Counted from the stretch's first letter, positions 35,285-43,630 are shown. The stretch: DNA of 60,000 nt from Symbiodinium natans (GCA_905221605.1 CAJNDS010002626.1:97501-157500); one strand, 5' to 3'. Numbers and translations: made by a program. The notes: generated by a model from the letters alone, not told the origin.

Positions 35285-35848
35285 CTAGAGGCCGAGATTC
35301 AGCTTAAGGGCCTCTGCTGCAGCAGCGGCCAAACCCAGCTGCTTGGGTGACAGCTGCAGGAAACGAACTGTGGCAATCGCATCGGCCAGATAGATTCTGG
35401 CTGAAGAAGAGCTGGCCCAACGGCCACGCAACAAACACTTTTCCATGCTACCATGCAGCAGGAAGGCATACGTGGCACCGCCCCTACGCAAGGAGTACGG
35501 CGTGACGTGAAAATCAAGATCAAAAGCACGACACAAAGCATGAAAGACTTTTCGGAAGTGAGCTGCTCCGTCAGGCAAGAGCAGGCCGGAGGATTCACAA
35601 ACAACGCACCGCAGCGCTGCATTAGCCAAAACGCTCTCCACAACAACCATCTCCTGGTTGCCCGAGCGCTTAGACGTTTTTGTGGAAGGCAAACAAAGGA
35701 CAGCCCGACCTTTGATGAAAGAAATGTGCTGCATCCTGACCTGCAACAGTTCGCCGGTGCGCAACATGGCATCAAAACCCACCAACAAAGCAGCAGCTAT
35801 TGCCCTATAGCCACCTGCCCACGCTAATCCCGCGAAACCTGCCAGCAA
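35285..35848 (-). CDS. Tyrosine recombinase, catalytic domain (frame-shifted from its N-terminal part)
   Basis: This frame holds the catalytic half of a tyrosine recombinase, the enzyme that inserts the element's circular DNA by strand exchange through a 3'-phosphotyrosine. Visible residues are Arg30 in LRTGELL, the second box TPYSLRRGGAT with Arg121 (Tyr118 in place of the usual His/Lys), Trp144 in GRW (His/Trp position) and the probable nucleophile Tyr153 in ARIYL. The nine-residue Trp-Tyr spacing is normal for the family. The first Met is only the first in the frame, not a believable start. The N-terminal half lies in another frame at 35,824-36,213. Joining them needs a -1 shift near 35,920-35,935, where I see no obvious slippery heptamer, so a one-base loss or a sequencing error is more likely than programmed shifting. 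The stop is just before B1, the usual place for the YR gene. Confidence 0.88.
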   Translation of the reverse strand: MLAGFAGLAWAGGYRAIAAALLVGFDAMLRTGELLQVRMQHISFIKGRAVLCLPSTKTSKRSGNQEMVVVESVLANAALRCVVCESSGLLLPDGAAHFRKVFHALCRAFDLDFHVTPYSLRRGGATYAFLLHGSMEKCLLRGRWASSSSARIYLADAIATVRFLQLSPKQLGLAAAAAEALKLNLGL

Positions 35849-36213
35849 GTGCGGATTAATGGGGACTGCTCGCTGAGGCGGCTCAATGCGATGCCAAACT
35901 TTGCACAGCTTCCATGAGTATAGTGCAGTCGCTTTCTGATTGACGGCATGAAAAACTGCAATCCGGCCAACGTGTCATTGCTGAGCGATTTATGTTCGCC
36001 TTCGGAAAAGACGTGCTCTAGAAACATTGCCACTGCTGCATCCACTTGCTCCAAGACGCGTGGCCCACATTGATGCAACTTCCAAAACTCCAGCAGAACC
36101 GCGACTGCAGAGGCGTAGCGACGCCGCATTTGGGAACTAACTAGCGAATCTTTCAGCGTGCAGCCTTGACGTTGCGCTTGACGCGCTTTCTTGAGGGGGT
36201 CCTGCTTAACCAT
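35824..36213 (-). CDS. Tyrosine recombinase, N-terminal (core-binding) part
   Basis: 129 codons starting MVKQDPLKK, overlapping the end of the RT polyprotein by about 60 bp in a different frame. The body is helical and includes LAGLQFFMPSIRKRL. This fits the SAM-like core-binding domain that precedes the catalytic domain in YR-retroelement recombinases. After about residue 90 the protein-like signal moves to the neighbouring frame, where a Trp- and Pro-rich linker leads into the catalytic domain at 35,285-35,848. The last 35-40 residues of this frame are therefore probably not native. The start codon and the overlap with the upstream ORF are plausible for a polycistronic element. Confidence is high that this is recombinase sequence, lower for the exact start. 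Confidence 0.7.
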   Translation of the reverse strand: MVKQDPLKKARQAQRQGCTLKDSLVSSQMRRRYASAVAVLLEFWKLHQCGPRVLEQVDAAVAMFLEHVFSEGEHKSLSNDTLAGLQFFMPSIRKRLHYTHGSCAKFGIALSRLSEQSPLIRTCWQVSRD

Positions 36214-39200
36214 CGTGAGGGCAGGTCTGCAGGATTGTCCGCGCTGTGGACATACCCAAATGCCGGCACCACTCCTGCAGTCAACAAAAGTGCATTCAGC
36301 TTTCGCAGGACAAACTGGAGTTTACGGGAGCTTGTGCGGCCCTTAGCTAAAATACTGCAGCAAACCTGACTGTCTACCAGGTGTAGGCAGCGAACCCGCA
36401 GGTTCTGCACTTTCCTCAGTCGCCACCGAAAACAATTCAGCACTGCAGAAAGCTCAAGTTGGTTAATGTGAGCGTGCGTGTTCTTCCAGGGGTAACCCTG
36501 CACTACCGCCCAGCGCCAGTAGCGAGCCTGCAGCCCGCTCCTGGGCCACGCTTTAGACCGGAACGGAATGCCCAGTTCAACCCTCACGTCTGCGCCAGAC
36601 TTATCAGCCCGTTTGAGGTATTGCAGCACAAGCCGTTTGCTGTCTTCACTCTCTGGTGGCGAACGGACAAAACTTGGCTCACTAACCCAGCCAGCCGGAG
36701 CAGTACCGGGCCAGTGCAAAGTTTCAGGTTTCCAAGTGAGTTTTGAAGCTGCGTATTGCTGCAGAACTGGAAACAAAAGCAAGGCTAGAGTTGGCACATG
36801 AAACGTTTTGCCTAACATGCAACACGCTTGAACGAAAAATTCCTGCTGAGAGAGTTTATCGCTAAGCCCAGTTGTCACATAACCCTCAGGGAACCCCATG
36901 AGCCGTTCCCTTTCACAGACTGAAGGAACCCTCAGCCCCGACACAGGGTCCTGAACAAGGCACGTGGTTTCAAACTGCTGGACTGGGAACACGTGCAAGT
37001 GAGCTCTCCAACGATTGATGGCTTCAGCTGAAGCATTTTGCACAATGGCGTGTTTTGGGGGGTGAACAGAAACATGAGCTTGCGAAAGTGTCGGCAGCAA
37101 GGTGTTGTCTTGCTGCAGCCACACGCTGCCTTGCTCAACCCAGTGCTGTGGACCCCTTCTAAAGCAAGGCGGCCTGACGCGCCTCATGAGGTCGTCCTCA
37201 TCGTACGGGGCAATGGCATCACGAGATGTCCACGCCCAGGAACACCAGTAAAGGCGAGGTCTCTCGCAGTAGGAAAACCAAGAAGCGCATATGTGGAATG
37301 GCTTGACCTGCAGGGTGGCATTGAAGCTTCTGACAATGTCTTCAGGTAGGTCACCCAGGTTTTCAACAAACCAATGGACCGGTTTAGATTGCGCTTCTCG
37401 CGCATTTTTGATTACACGCAACCCCTCGTGGAACAGCTGCAATTTGACAGCATCAGCCCGCTGATCCTTGCTGCCCGCAACGAGGCTTTGACAAGGACTG
37501 CTGACACCCACTAACACAAAGTCATACTCGTAGCCCGAAGACGTGAATACCTGTTCTAGCAAGTTGGAGGTAAGGTGCTCCACCGGACCTAGCTCCAGCA
37601 CACCCGGCCAGCGCTTCCTCACCAGCTTCTTGCTGTCGGCATCCCGCTCTGCAGCTGCATATCCTATCACCAGAACAGGCAATTGCGTTAACGCCACCAT
37701 GAGTGCGCCGATGCCATCAAAGAGTGATATCACGAATACTCTAGGCGCCCCGGAGGAGACTTGCCTACCATGCTGCATGGAACCCAATGGGTGAAAAGCA
37801 TGCGTCCCATCGCGAGAGGCCGAGTCCAGTGCCTGCTGACCAGCCTCCGTTAATCCTGCACTGCGACAGTGACCACCGCCTTCCATAGATGCATCACTCA
37901 CAGTCACCATATCAGAGATAGGGGCCCGGAGGTCAGAAAACGCTAAGGGCAGCAAGCTTAAGGCAATGAGAACTTCGTCTGCATCCTTCTGTCGCAGCCA
38001 CGCCAGCCGCTGCAGAGATCCGTGCTCCCACACCCGGTTAAGTACACCTAGGAGCGGCCTCCTAAACTCGAAAATGCGTACAAGGCGTCCCAGTAGCATT
38101 AACCAAACCCGGCTGCCGAGGCGCTGACGCCCCAAGACATACCGAGCAAAGGCTAGGATTTCCAGCATCTTACTTGCAGTAACGCCTACTCGGCCAACGA
38201 CTCCGTCAACCGAGCCGCCCATGCGTTCGACTTTTGTTGCTCTCTGCACAGTTTTGTCAGTAGCAATTTGCACGCCTGCCAAGCTGTACGCGCGCCGTTG
38301 TTGGAGTTGAAAATCCGCAGGACTCCCCTCTGGAGGCGCTGTCTCCGGCTCGAATATCTCCACCGCGTCGAAATCGTCCAGATAGTACTGGTACCAGGAC
38401 TGCGCCTGCAGGGGCCAAGGGCGGTCACGTCTCCACTCAAAATCAGGCGGGAGGTCAGCCCCACAGGCTGGGTTCAGTCCGAGTTGTCTATGCAGATGTT
38501 GAAACAATGGAACGGCGTTGACCCAACCCATGGGAATAACTGCCGCACAGACATGCGTTTTGCCTGTTCCCGCAAGGCCTAAAAGCTCACATGGCACGGG
38601 CCAATGAAACGTCATGTATTTGCCCCATCCTGACGGGAGCTGCCACGCGTAGAAGGCACCCTTCTGATCTTCCGATGACCAGAGCAGGACTTCCCCGCTC
38701 TGCAGCACAATGTTAGACCAGGTTGGAGCGCCTGCCAGAGTCGCCACTTCCTCGTGAAGAGGTCTTTGATATGTGTTCCCGGGAACCATGTTCATAATGA
38801 AACGGGTTACCCTACAGAACCCCTCGCTTGGCTCGCCCTTCTTCAGGACTGCGAATGCACCATTTAAAACAGGCCTCCCGTTAACATGAAGAATGTCTGC
38901 TTTGTCGATGGCCCTGAGAATACCCAGCTGATGCATGTGCTGGGCTACTCGGCACCACTCTTCATAGCTGCACTGAATACGGGCTTTGGGGATTTTTGAG
39001 GGCCAGCGTTCACAGGGAAGAAGTGCCTCTTCCGGTTTTGACAGCCAGTCCTGAACTACCCCCGTCGCAAAATCAACAGCGAGCAGGGACCCAGCAACCC
39101 CTGTTCTAGGCAAACCAGGCACTAGCTTCCCCAAAACAAGAGGCAAGGCAACCGACACCTCCTCGTTGTCATAGCTGATGCGCCGGGATTTAATCAACTC

Positions 39201-40049
39201 CCCGAAGTTTGGCAATGTGACCTGCAGGGCAGGCGAAGAGCAGAAGTGCGCTATTGCTTCACGCATGGCGGTTAAAGCTTTGGTTTGCCCTATTGTTGCT
39301 GTCACGTGTGGCCGTAGCCGACAGGGCTGCCAGCCACTGAATTCGCCATTCAAAGAGAAGCAGACAATCCACTCCCAAACCTCGCAACAAACTCTGATGG
39401 CCCGATCCTTCTTTTGCTGGCGTCGTTTGGGTCCTTTCAGCCACGCAGCTACTGACTCCCACAATGTGAGTTTAGGGTATGTGCCCTGCAACAGGCACTG
39501 CAAGCTACTCAGGTTACTCAAGGAAGGCAAGGGTAGAGGCAGTAGGTCGCGGTTCCTCTCCCTCACTTCCGGTGGCACAGCAACTGACGATAAACTCTTT
39601 CTGGCGAGAACGCCCACACCTTTTGGGCATGACCTGAGTGCTTCAAAAAGCCAAAGTGTCAACTCTAGCAGCGTGGCTGTCTGTTGCGACTCACCGCGAA
39701 ACGTCTCACGCCAGTGAGAGATTGACAGGGGCAGCGGCTTGGAAGGCATCCCGGACATTGGCGCCACACTAGGCGAGGAACCTGTGCTCATGGCAGGCTG
39801 ACCATCATTGACAAAACCACCCTGCAGCACCGCCGCACCGGCACCTGGCAATCCCTGAATGACCAGGCTGGTGCTCTGGACGCTTGAAGGGTTTCCCGCA
39901 AAATGCGGGGTGTGAGTTACAGATCGTCCATGTCCACGCTGAGTGGACTGTCCTCCCTGCTTTTGCCCCCCTGTCGGTGTTGCTGGAAGACTCGTTTCTT
40001 CCAGTTGCGGCGTGACTCCCCTTGCTTGCGAGGAGTTTCCTTTTTCCAT
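36153..40049 (-). CDS. Retrotransposon polyprotein: reverse transcriptase, RNase H split by a cytosine-5 DNA methyltransferase
   Basis: A 1,298-residue intact ORF. Residues 1-110 are Gly/Ser/Gln-rich and disordered-looking. Reverse transcriptase occupies about 360-640, with the catalytic box YYLDD at 555-559. An RNase H first strand follows, VTVSDAS with Asp719 and a glycine run. A cytosine-5 methyltransferase then occupies about 771-1090: motif I LFDGIGAL (776-783), motif IV SPCQS with catalytic Cys853, motif VI VENL with Glu896, motif VIII RPRLYW (930-935), and motif IX/X RLMGFPEGY to the end of the domain, where GK replaces the usual GNS. RNase H resumes after it: Glu1199 in QLELSAV, Asp1226 in HLVDSQ and Asp1271/Asp1275 in SADNPADLPSRW. 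The ORF is read after the Gag-like ORF and overlaps the recombinase. The enzyme would copy the element RNA and could methylate element or host DNA. Methyltransferase captures by retroelements are known; this nested position is the notable point. The first Met is provisional. Confidence 0.93.
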   Translation of the reverse strand: MEKGNSSQARGVTPQLEETSLPATPTGGQKQGGQSTQRGHGRSVTHTPHFAGNPSSVQSTSLVIQGLPGAGAAVLQGGFVNDGQPAMSTGSSPSVAPMSGMPSKPLPLSISHWRETFRGESQQTATLLELTLWLFEALRSCPKGVGVLARKSLSSVAVPPEVRERNRDLLPLPLPSLSNLSSLQCLLQGTYPKLTLWESVAAWLKGPKRRQQKKDRAIRVCCEVWEWIVCFSLNGEFSGWQPCRLRPHVTATIGQTKALTAMREAIAHFCSSPALQVTLPNFGELIKSRRISYDNEEVSVALPLVLGKLVPGLPRTGVAGSLLAVDFATGVVQDWLSKPEEALLPCERWPSKIPKARIQCSYEEWCRVAQHMHQLGILRAIDKADILHVNGRPVLNGAFAVLKKGEPSEGFCRVTRFIMNMVPGNTYQRPLHEEVATLAGAPTWSNIVLQSGEVLLWSSEDQKGAFYAWQLPSGWGKYMTFHWPVPCELLGLAGTGKTHVCAAVIPMGWVNAVPLFQHLHRQLGLNPACGADLPPDFEWRRDRPWPLQAQSWYQYYLDDFDAVEIFEPETAPPEGSPADFQLQQRRAYSLAGVQIATDKTVQRATKVERMGGSVDGVVGRVGVTASKMLEILAFARYVLGRQRLGSRVWLMLLGRLVRIFEFRRPLLGVLNRVWEHGSLQRLAWLRQKDADEVLIALSLLPLAFSDLRAPISDMVTVSDASMEGGGHCRSAGLTEAGQQALDSASRDGTHAFHPLGSMQHGRQVSSGAPRVFVISLFDGIGALMVALTQLPVLVIGYAAAERDADSKKLVRKRWPGVLELGPVEHLTSNLLEQVFTSSGYEYDFVLVGVSSPCQSLVAGSKDQRADAVKLQLFHEGLRVIKNAREAQSKPVHWFVENLGDLPEDIVRSFNATLQVKPFHICASWFSYCERPRLYWCSWAWTSRDAIAPYDEDDLMRRVRPPCFRRGPQHWVEQGSVWLQQDNTLLPTLSQAHVSVHPPKHAIVQNASAEAINRWRAHLHVFPVQQFETTCLVQDPVSGLRVPSVCERERLMGFPEGYVTTGLSDKLSQQEFFVQACCMLGKTFHVPTLALLLFPVLQQYAASKLTWKPETLHWPGTAPAGWVSEPSFVRSPPESEDSKRLVLQYLKRADKSGADVRVELGIPFRSKAWPRSGLQARYWRWAVVQGYPWKNTHAHINQLELSAVLNCFRWRLRKVQNLRVRCLHLVDSQVCCSILAKGRTSSRKLQFVLRKLNALLLTAGVVPAFGYVHSADNPADLPSRWLSRTPSRKRVKRNVKAAR

Positions 40050-40363
40050 GCGCTCATCCGACCGGCAGGGGCTTCTGTTCCAGCTGGAGCCGGAAGTGCG
40101 AGCTGACCAGGCTGCCTGTGCTCCTTTCCGGGATTGTGGCTCTGGCCTAACCGCCCCGGTCCATTGGCAGTCTTGGTCCCTTGCGCATACGTGACTTGCC
40201 GGTGAGTGTCGTTGAGTTCCTGGCCCTGTTCGTTGCGCTGGCGACGGGCAGGAGGCGGAGGCCTCACCCGAGGAAACTTGCTGACGGTCACTTGCAGGTC
40301 TTCCTCTGCTTTGGTGCTGCTGGTGCTCCTGGCTGCTGCCAGGTTGTCGGACCCTTGATGCAT
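39917..40363 (-). CDS. Uncertain basic ORF between Gag-like and RT ORFs
   Basis: 148 codons, rich in Arg, Gln, Pro and Gly, in a different frame from the RT ORF and overlapping its first 130 bp. I see no recognised domain or zinc knuckle. It could be a nucleic-acid-binding tail of Gag reached by frameshifting, the true N-terminus of the RT polyprotein, or simply an open frame. The gap from the Gag-like stop (40,515) is about 150 bp. Confidence 0.3.
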   Translation of the reverse strand: MHQGSDNLAAARSTSSTKAEEDLQVTVSKFPRVRPPPPARRQRNEQGQELNDTHRQVTYAQGTKTANGPGRLGQSHNPGKEHRQPGQLALPAPAGTEAPAGRMSAWKKETPRKQGESRRNWKKRVFQQHRQGGKSREDSPLSVDMDDL

Positions 40364-40514
40364 GGCTGGGTCGCGATAAGGAGGGGTCGGGTCGGTCCTC
40401 TCCCCGCGGAGTCCCTAGCGCGACTTGCGCAGGGCCTCGTCCAGCTTGGCTTCACGGATCCTTATATTACGTACCCATTCCTCCTCCTCCACTGTTGTGC
40501 CATGGTGGATAGGA

Positions 40515-41852
40515 TCAATGGGAATCAGCTCTAGATACTTGGCCGCACTCCATGAGGCATCGCGAGTTGCCATAAGCTTTGCGCTTTGCCTTGAATCGCT
40601 GCATCAAGAAATCGCCTAACGTGGCCGTCTCCCCGCGGACCAGCTGGTCAAGCATCTCTGCCAAGCTCCTAAGCTCCCGGTAGTCACTGTCAGACAGGGT
40701 CTGTCCTGGGTACGTCGGAGCAACAACCGAAAGCAGATAACGTACTGCGAGCGGGCGCAAGGGATCATCGGACGCCTCCCCAAATGCTTGTCCTAACTGC
40801 TCTGCGAAGTTCTGCATGCCGGCAACCAGAAGTTTGCCAGGCTGCAGCTTGGCCAGCGTCCTAAGCTTCTGGCGTCGACTATGCAGGCCTGCGAAGATTT
40901 CTGAGTCCTCGTCGGCTTCCTCACCTTCATCTCCCGCCTCCTCATCCGTTGCAGTTTCCTCCCGCTTCAAGGCCTTGCGCAAACTTGCAGCTAAACCGCT
41001 AGTTCTAGGCTTCTTGGCTGGGGGCTTCTTGGCGGCAGCCGACGCTGCTTTTTCAGCAAGGGCCGTTGCAGTGTCCTGGCTTCTCTTACGCTCCTGGGCG
41101 CTATCCTTGTGCCCCAGCTGCTGGCGCAACTTGTCGAGTCCCTCCGACAGGAAGGTCGCTTTGCTGCGGCGAAGCGGAGGGTCAGCCTCCAAGTCGTCTG
41201 TGCACAGCACCTCATCTAGCGCATTCGCAACTTGGACTTCAGGCTTTCGCTTCGAACGGGTCCGACGGGCTCGCCGACCCCGCCTGTTGAGGGCAGGTGG
41301 GCGTTCGCCAGGCGCCTCAGCTTCAACACTAAGGCGCGCTGGGCTTTCCGAAGCCTCTGAGTCAGAGTGTGGAACAGGCGCGTGTCCCTTGCGCTCTTGG
41401 TCCCGTGTTGAAGCAGGCTCAGCCTCAAGAAGGGGAAGTTGCCTATAACCCCAATCCCTCAGCAAACGCTTCACTTGGGAAGGACTAACCCACTGCCACT
41501 CGTCAATATGAATGACGAATCCTTCACGAGTCCTGGCAGGACAATCCTTGGCTCTGCGCAAGCACAGGTGATGAAAGGTCCCATCAGGCAAGCAATTGGG
41601 CTCCCCCTTGTGGTCCACATAATGCTTGTAGTACCCGTCGGAGGCCCCTAAGTAGCTCCCCTGAACAAAACCTCCCTTGCTGTCAAGCAAAAACCTCTTT
41701 TGCACATGTAAGAGGGCCTCTCCTTGACCACGCCAGCGGTCATCATGGCACTTGAAGTGCATGTACTGATACCCTGCCTGATTGATAGCCCTCTCCAATG
41801 ATGCTCTGTCTCTATTTGGCCCCCGAAACCACGTTTCGATACCTGGCTCCAT
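40515..41852 (-). CDS. Gag-like protein of the YR retrotransposon
   Basis: 445 residues if started at the Met encoded at 41,852 (MEPGIETWF). The frame stays open up to 42,077, but that upstream part runs through repeat A1 and out of the element, so I reject the longer start. The N-terminal domain has a possible metal-binding pattern Cys87-x6-His94-His95-x-Cys97-x6-Cys104 and aromatic residues around VIHIDEWQWV. The middle is low complexity: an Arg/Lys cluster at 189-202 that could direct nuclear entry and an acidic run at 299-318. The C-terminus is helical and includes LAEMLDQLVRG and FLMQRFKAK, a pattern I associate from memory with Gag-like proteins of dinoflagellate retroelements. Its position as the first ORF supports a nucleocapsid role. 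No enzymatic motif is seen. Function is inferred mainly from context. Confidence 0.72.
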   Translation of the reverse strand: MEPGIETWFRGPNRDRASLERAINQAGYQYMHFKCHDDRWRGQGEALLHVQKRFLLDSKGGFVQGSYLGASDGYYKHYVDHKGEPNCLPDGTFHHLCLRRAKDCPARTREGFVIHIDEWQWVSPSQVKRLLRDWGYRQLPLLEAEPASTRDQERKGHAPVPHSDSEASESPARLSVEAEAPGERPPALNRRGRRARRTRSKRKPEVQVANALDEVLCTDDLEADPPLRRSKATFLSEGLDKLRQQLGHKDSAQERKRSQDTATALAEKAASAAAKKPPAKKPRTSGLAASLRKALKREETATDEEAGDEGEEADEDSEIFAGLHSRRQKLRTLAKLQPGKLLVAGMQNFAEQLGQAFGEASDDPLRPLAVRYLLSVVAPTYPGQTLSDSDYRELRSLAEMLDQLVRGETATLGDFLMQRFKAKRKAYGNSRCLMECGQVSRADSH

Positions 41853-41915
41853 CAAGGAGACCAGGCACACGTGGCCCAGGGGCCCCGAGCTGCAGCAGGG
41901 CCCAGCTCTCAAGCT

Positions 41916-42002
41916 GATGAACAAAAACTGCGGAGATAGAGATGCGGCACCGCAACTACAAACACTCCGCTCATCTACATATACGCAAATGCAGCTATTC
42001 AT
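41916..42002 (-). repeat. Terminal split repeat A1
   Basis: 87 bp identical to A2; the 5' end of the element in coding orientation. The promoter presumably lies here or just inside, but no recognisable box is visible. Confidence 0.95.
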
Positions 42003-42255
42003 ATGTGTCGATATACATCCAGATTTAAATCTATCTCTGTCTGTATACCAAGCGGGCTTCGAAGCTTGAGCGTGCACGGCTAGTCAGGTGAGGGGCTTCT
42101 AGCGTGTAGAATGTAGAGGGGTAGAGGCCGAAATAACTCCAAACCCAAAAGCCCCAAACCCTAAACCCTAAACCCTAAACCCTAAGCCCTAAACCCTAAA
42201 CCCTGAACCCTACATCTTCACAGCTTCCGAACCTCCAAATCTCACAAGCAGAACA

Positions 42256-42639
42256 TCAGGAGCTGCCTAACCCCGTACCCTGAACCCTGAACCCTGAACC
42301 TTGCAATTGCAAAAGAGAATGATAATGAAATGTTTTGGGTGCGTTGTCGGGTGTCAGTGCCGGCGTCGGCTGCTTAAATAAACCAATGCTGAATTGCTCA
42401 CTGTGTCGACGAAAACATTTACCAACAATTGGGCTTTGACACCTTGGTCGCCTGCATGGCCAGCCAAAGTCAACAGGGCTGAGCCTGAAGTGCATACTCT
42501 CATAATCAGCCAGATGTTGCCGAAGTAATTCTGCGTTGAACTTCACGGTGCAATCGTGAAATATTGTATCAGGTTTGGTCAACCTCACTTCGGACATCCA
42601 TATGGATAGAGACCGGCAGCTTGGTCCCAACAGTCCCAT
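42256..42639 (-). CDS. Unrecognised ORF, possible retroelement relic
   Basis: 127 codons, mostly non-repetitive up to about residue 105, after which it runs into telomere-like sequence. It contains YESMHFRLSPVDFGW. The Gag-like protein next door has YQYMHFKCHDDRW at a comparable place, so this could be a remnant of a related ORF. The similarity is short and may be chance. No known domain is recognised. Confidence 0.3.
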   Translation of the reverse strand: MGLLGPSCRSLSIWMSEVRLTKPDTIFHDCTVKFNAELLRQHLADYESMHFRLSPVDFGWPCRRPRCQSPIVGKCFRRHSEQFSIGLFKQPTPALTPDNAPKTFHYHSLLQLQGSGFRVQGTGLGSS

Positions 42640-42760
42640 TTGGGCGCCTGAGACTGAGACGTGGTGGCTCGCAGTTCGCAGTGGCTGCTGCTGGGTGCCT
42701 AAAACCCTAAGCCCTAAACCCTAAACATTAAACCCAAAACCCAAAAAACCCAAAAAAAAC

Positions 42761-42831
42761 TAAACCCTAAACCCTAAACCCTAAACCCTAAACCCTAAAC
42801 CCTAAACCCTAAACCCTAAACCCTAAACCCC
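42761..42831. repeat. CCCTAAA interstitial telomere array
   Basis: About ten perfect units after a degenerate A/C-rich lead-in. Confidence 0.92.
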
Positions 42832-42944
42832 GCATCTCAGGAGCTGCCTGGAGCTGGGATGTCCGGCATCGGCTGGGATGTGCTCGGTACCTGGCTCCCT
42901 AAACCCTGCGCATAACTACACATGAACCCTTGGGGCTCAGACTC

Positions 42945-43031
42945 TTAGGGTTTAGGGTTTAGGGTTTAGGGTTTAGGGTTTAGGGTTTAGGGTTTAGGGT
43001 TGAGGGTTTAGGGTTTAGGGTTAGGGTTTAG
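42945..43031. repeat. TTTAGGG interstitial telomere array
   Basis: About twelve units with one TTGAGGG and one shortened unit. Confidence 0.92.
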
Positions 43032-43179
43032 GGTCCCTTAAAAAGGGCCCTTAGACAGGGACCCCCTTATATACCACTTATATAACTTATGGAGATTCAG
43101 GGCCCAGGCTTCGGACCCCTTTAAGGGAGGCTAGGGAGCATCTTAAGGGCCGATGCAACAACCCTTCGACCCTAGACCC

Positions 43180-43345
43180 AAGACTAGACCCGGGAGTAAC
43201 CTAGGAAGAAAAAGGGTACCCTTTTTGGTTTCAAGGGGATTATAAGGAAAGCCCCAACCCTAAAAAGAAAAAATGGGGTCTACCCCCGGGCCTAGAAGAC
43301 TAACCTAGGAAAACAAAAGGGTGCCCTTTTATGGTTGAAGGGCTT
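43180..43345. mobile_element. Foldback-like family J
   Basis: Contains GACCCGGGAGTAACCTAGGA and AAAGGGTACCCTTTTTGGTT, and a second diverged AACCTAGGAAAACAAAAGGG block. Related sequence occurs at 53,346-53,455 and in part near 16,025. Confidence 0.5.
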
Positions 43346-43630
43346 AACAAAAGGAATAAGGATGTGCTGGCTACCTGGTTCCCCAAACCCTAAGCCACCC
43401 TTCGGGGGCTGCGATGGCACTTTTTAGGGTTCAGGGCTTAAAAGGCTTAGGGCATAGGGTTTAGGGTTTTAGGGCTTTAGGGATTGGGGTTTAGGGTTTG
43501 GGGTTTGGGGTTTAGGGCTTTTAAGCCTTCTTATAAGGCTTGCGGCATGGAAACTCCCGAAGCCTGAGCACGGTGCGTGCCGAAGATTGTGGCAGCTTGG
43601 TCTTCACCTTCGTCAGGTAGTATCAGAGAC

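Larger units (their letters stand above)
34680..42002 (-). mobile_element. YR retrotransposon with split direct repeats (DIRS/PAT/Ngaro type)
   Basis: A 7.3-kb element read on the minus strand: A1 (42,002-41,916), Gag-like ORF, RT/RNase H/methyltransferase ORF, tyrosine recombinase ORF, then B1 (35,265-35,042), A2 (35,043-34,957) and B2 (34,903-34,680). A1 and A2 are identical over 87 bp; B1 and B2 differ at one of 224 positions (34,768 versus 35,130). This A1-ORFs-B1-A2-B2 order is the split-direct-repeat architecture of PAT- and Ngaro-like elements, which integrate a circular intermediate by a tyrosine recombinase. I see no target duplication. The flanks are (TA)n on the left and ATGTGTCGATATAC on the right, with an AT shared at the ends. 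There is no integrase of the DDE type and no long terminal repeat. The near-identity of the repeats implies recent insertion. Confidence 0.92.

Noticed and set aside
39178-39717. 179-residue plus-strand ORF and other plus-strand ORFs within 36,150-41,650
   Set aside because: They are antisense shadows of the retrotransposon coding regions.
34680-42002. LTR retrotransposon or retrovirus-like element
   Set aside because: No long terminal repeats in LTR order, no DDE integrase or protease seen; split direct repeats and a tyrosine recombinase indicate a YR element.
41853-42077. Upstream extension of the Gag-like ORF to 42,077
   Set aside because: It reads through terminal repeat A1 and into flanking DNA outside the element, so the native start is more likely at 41,852.
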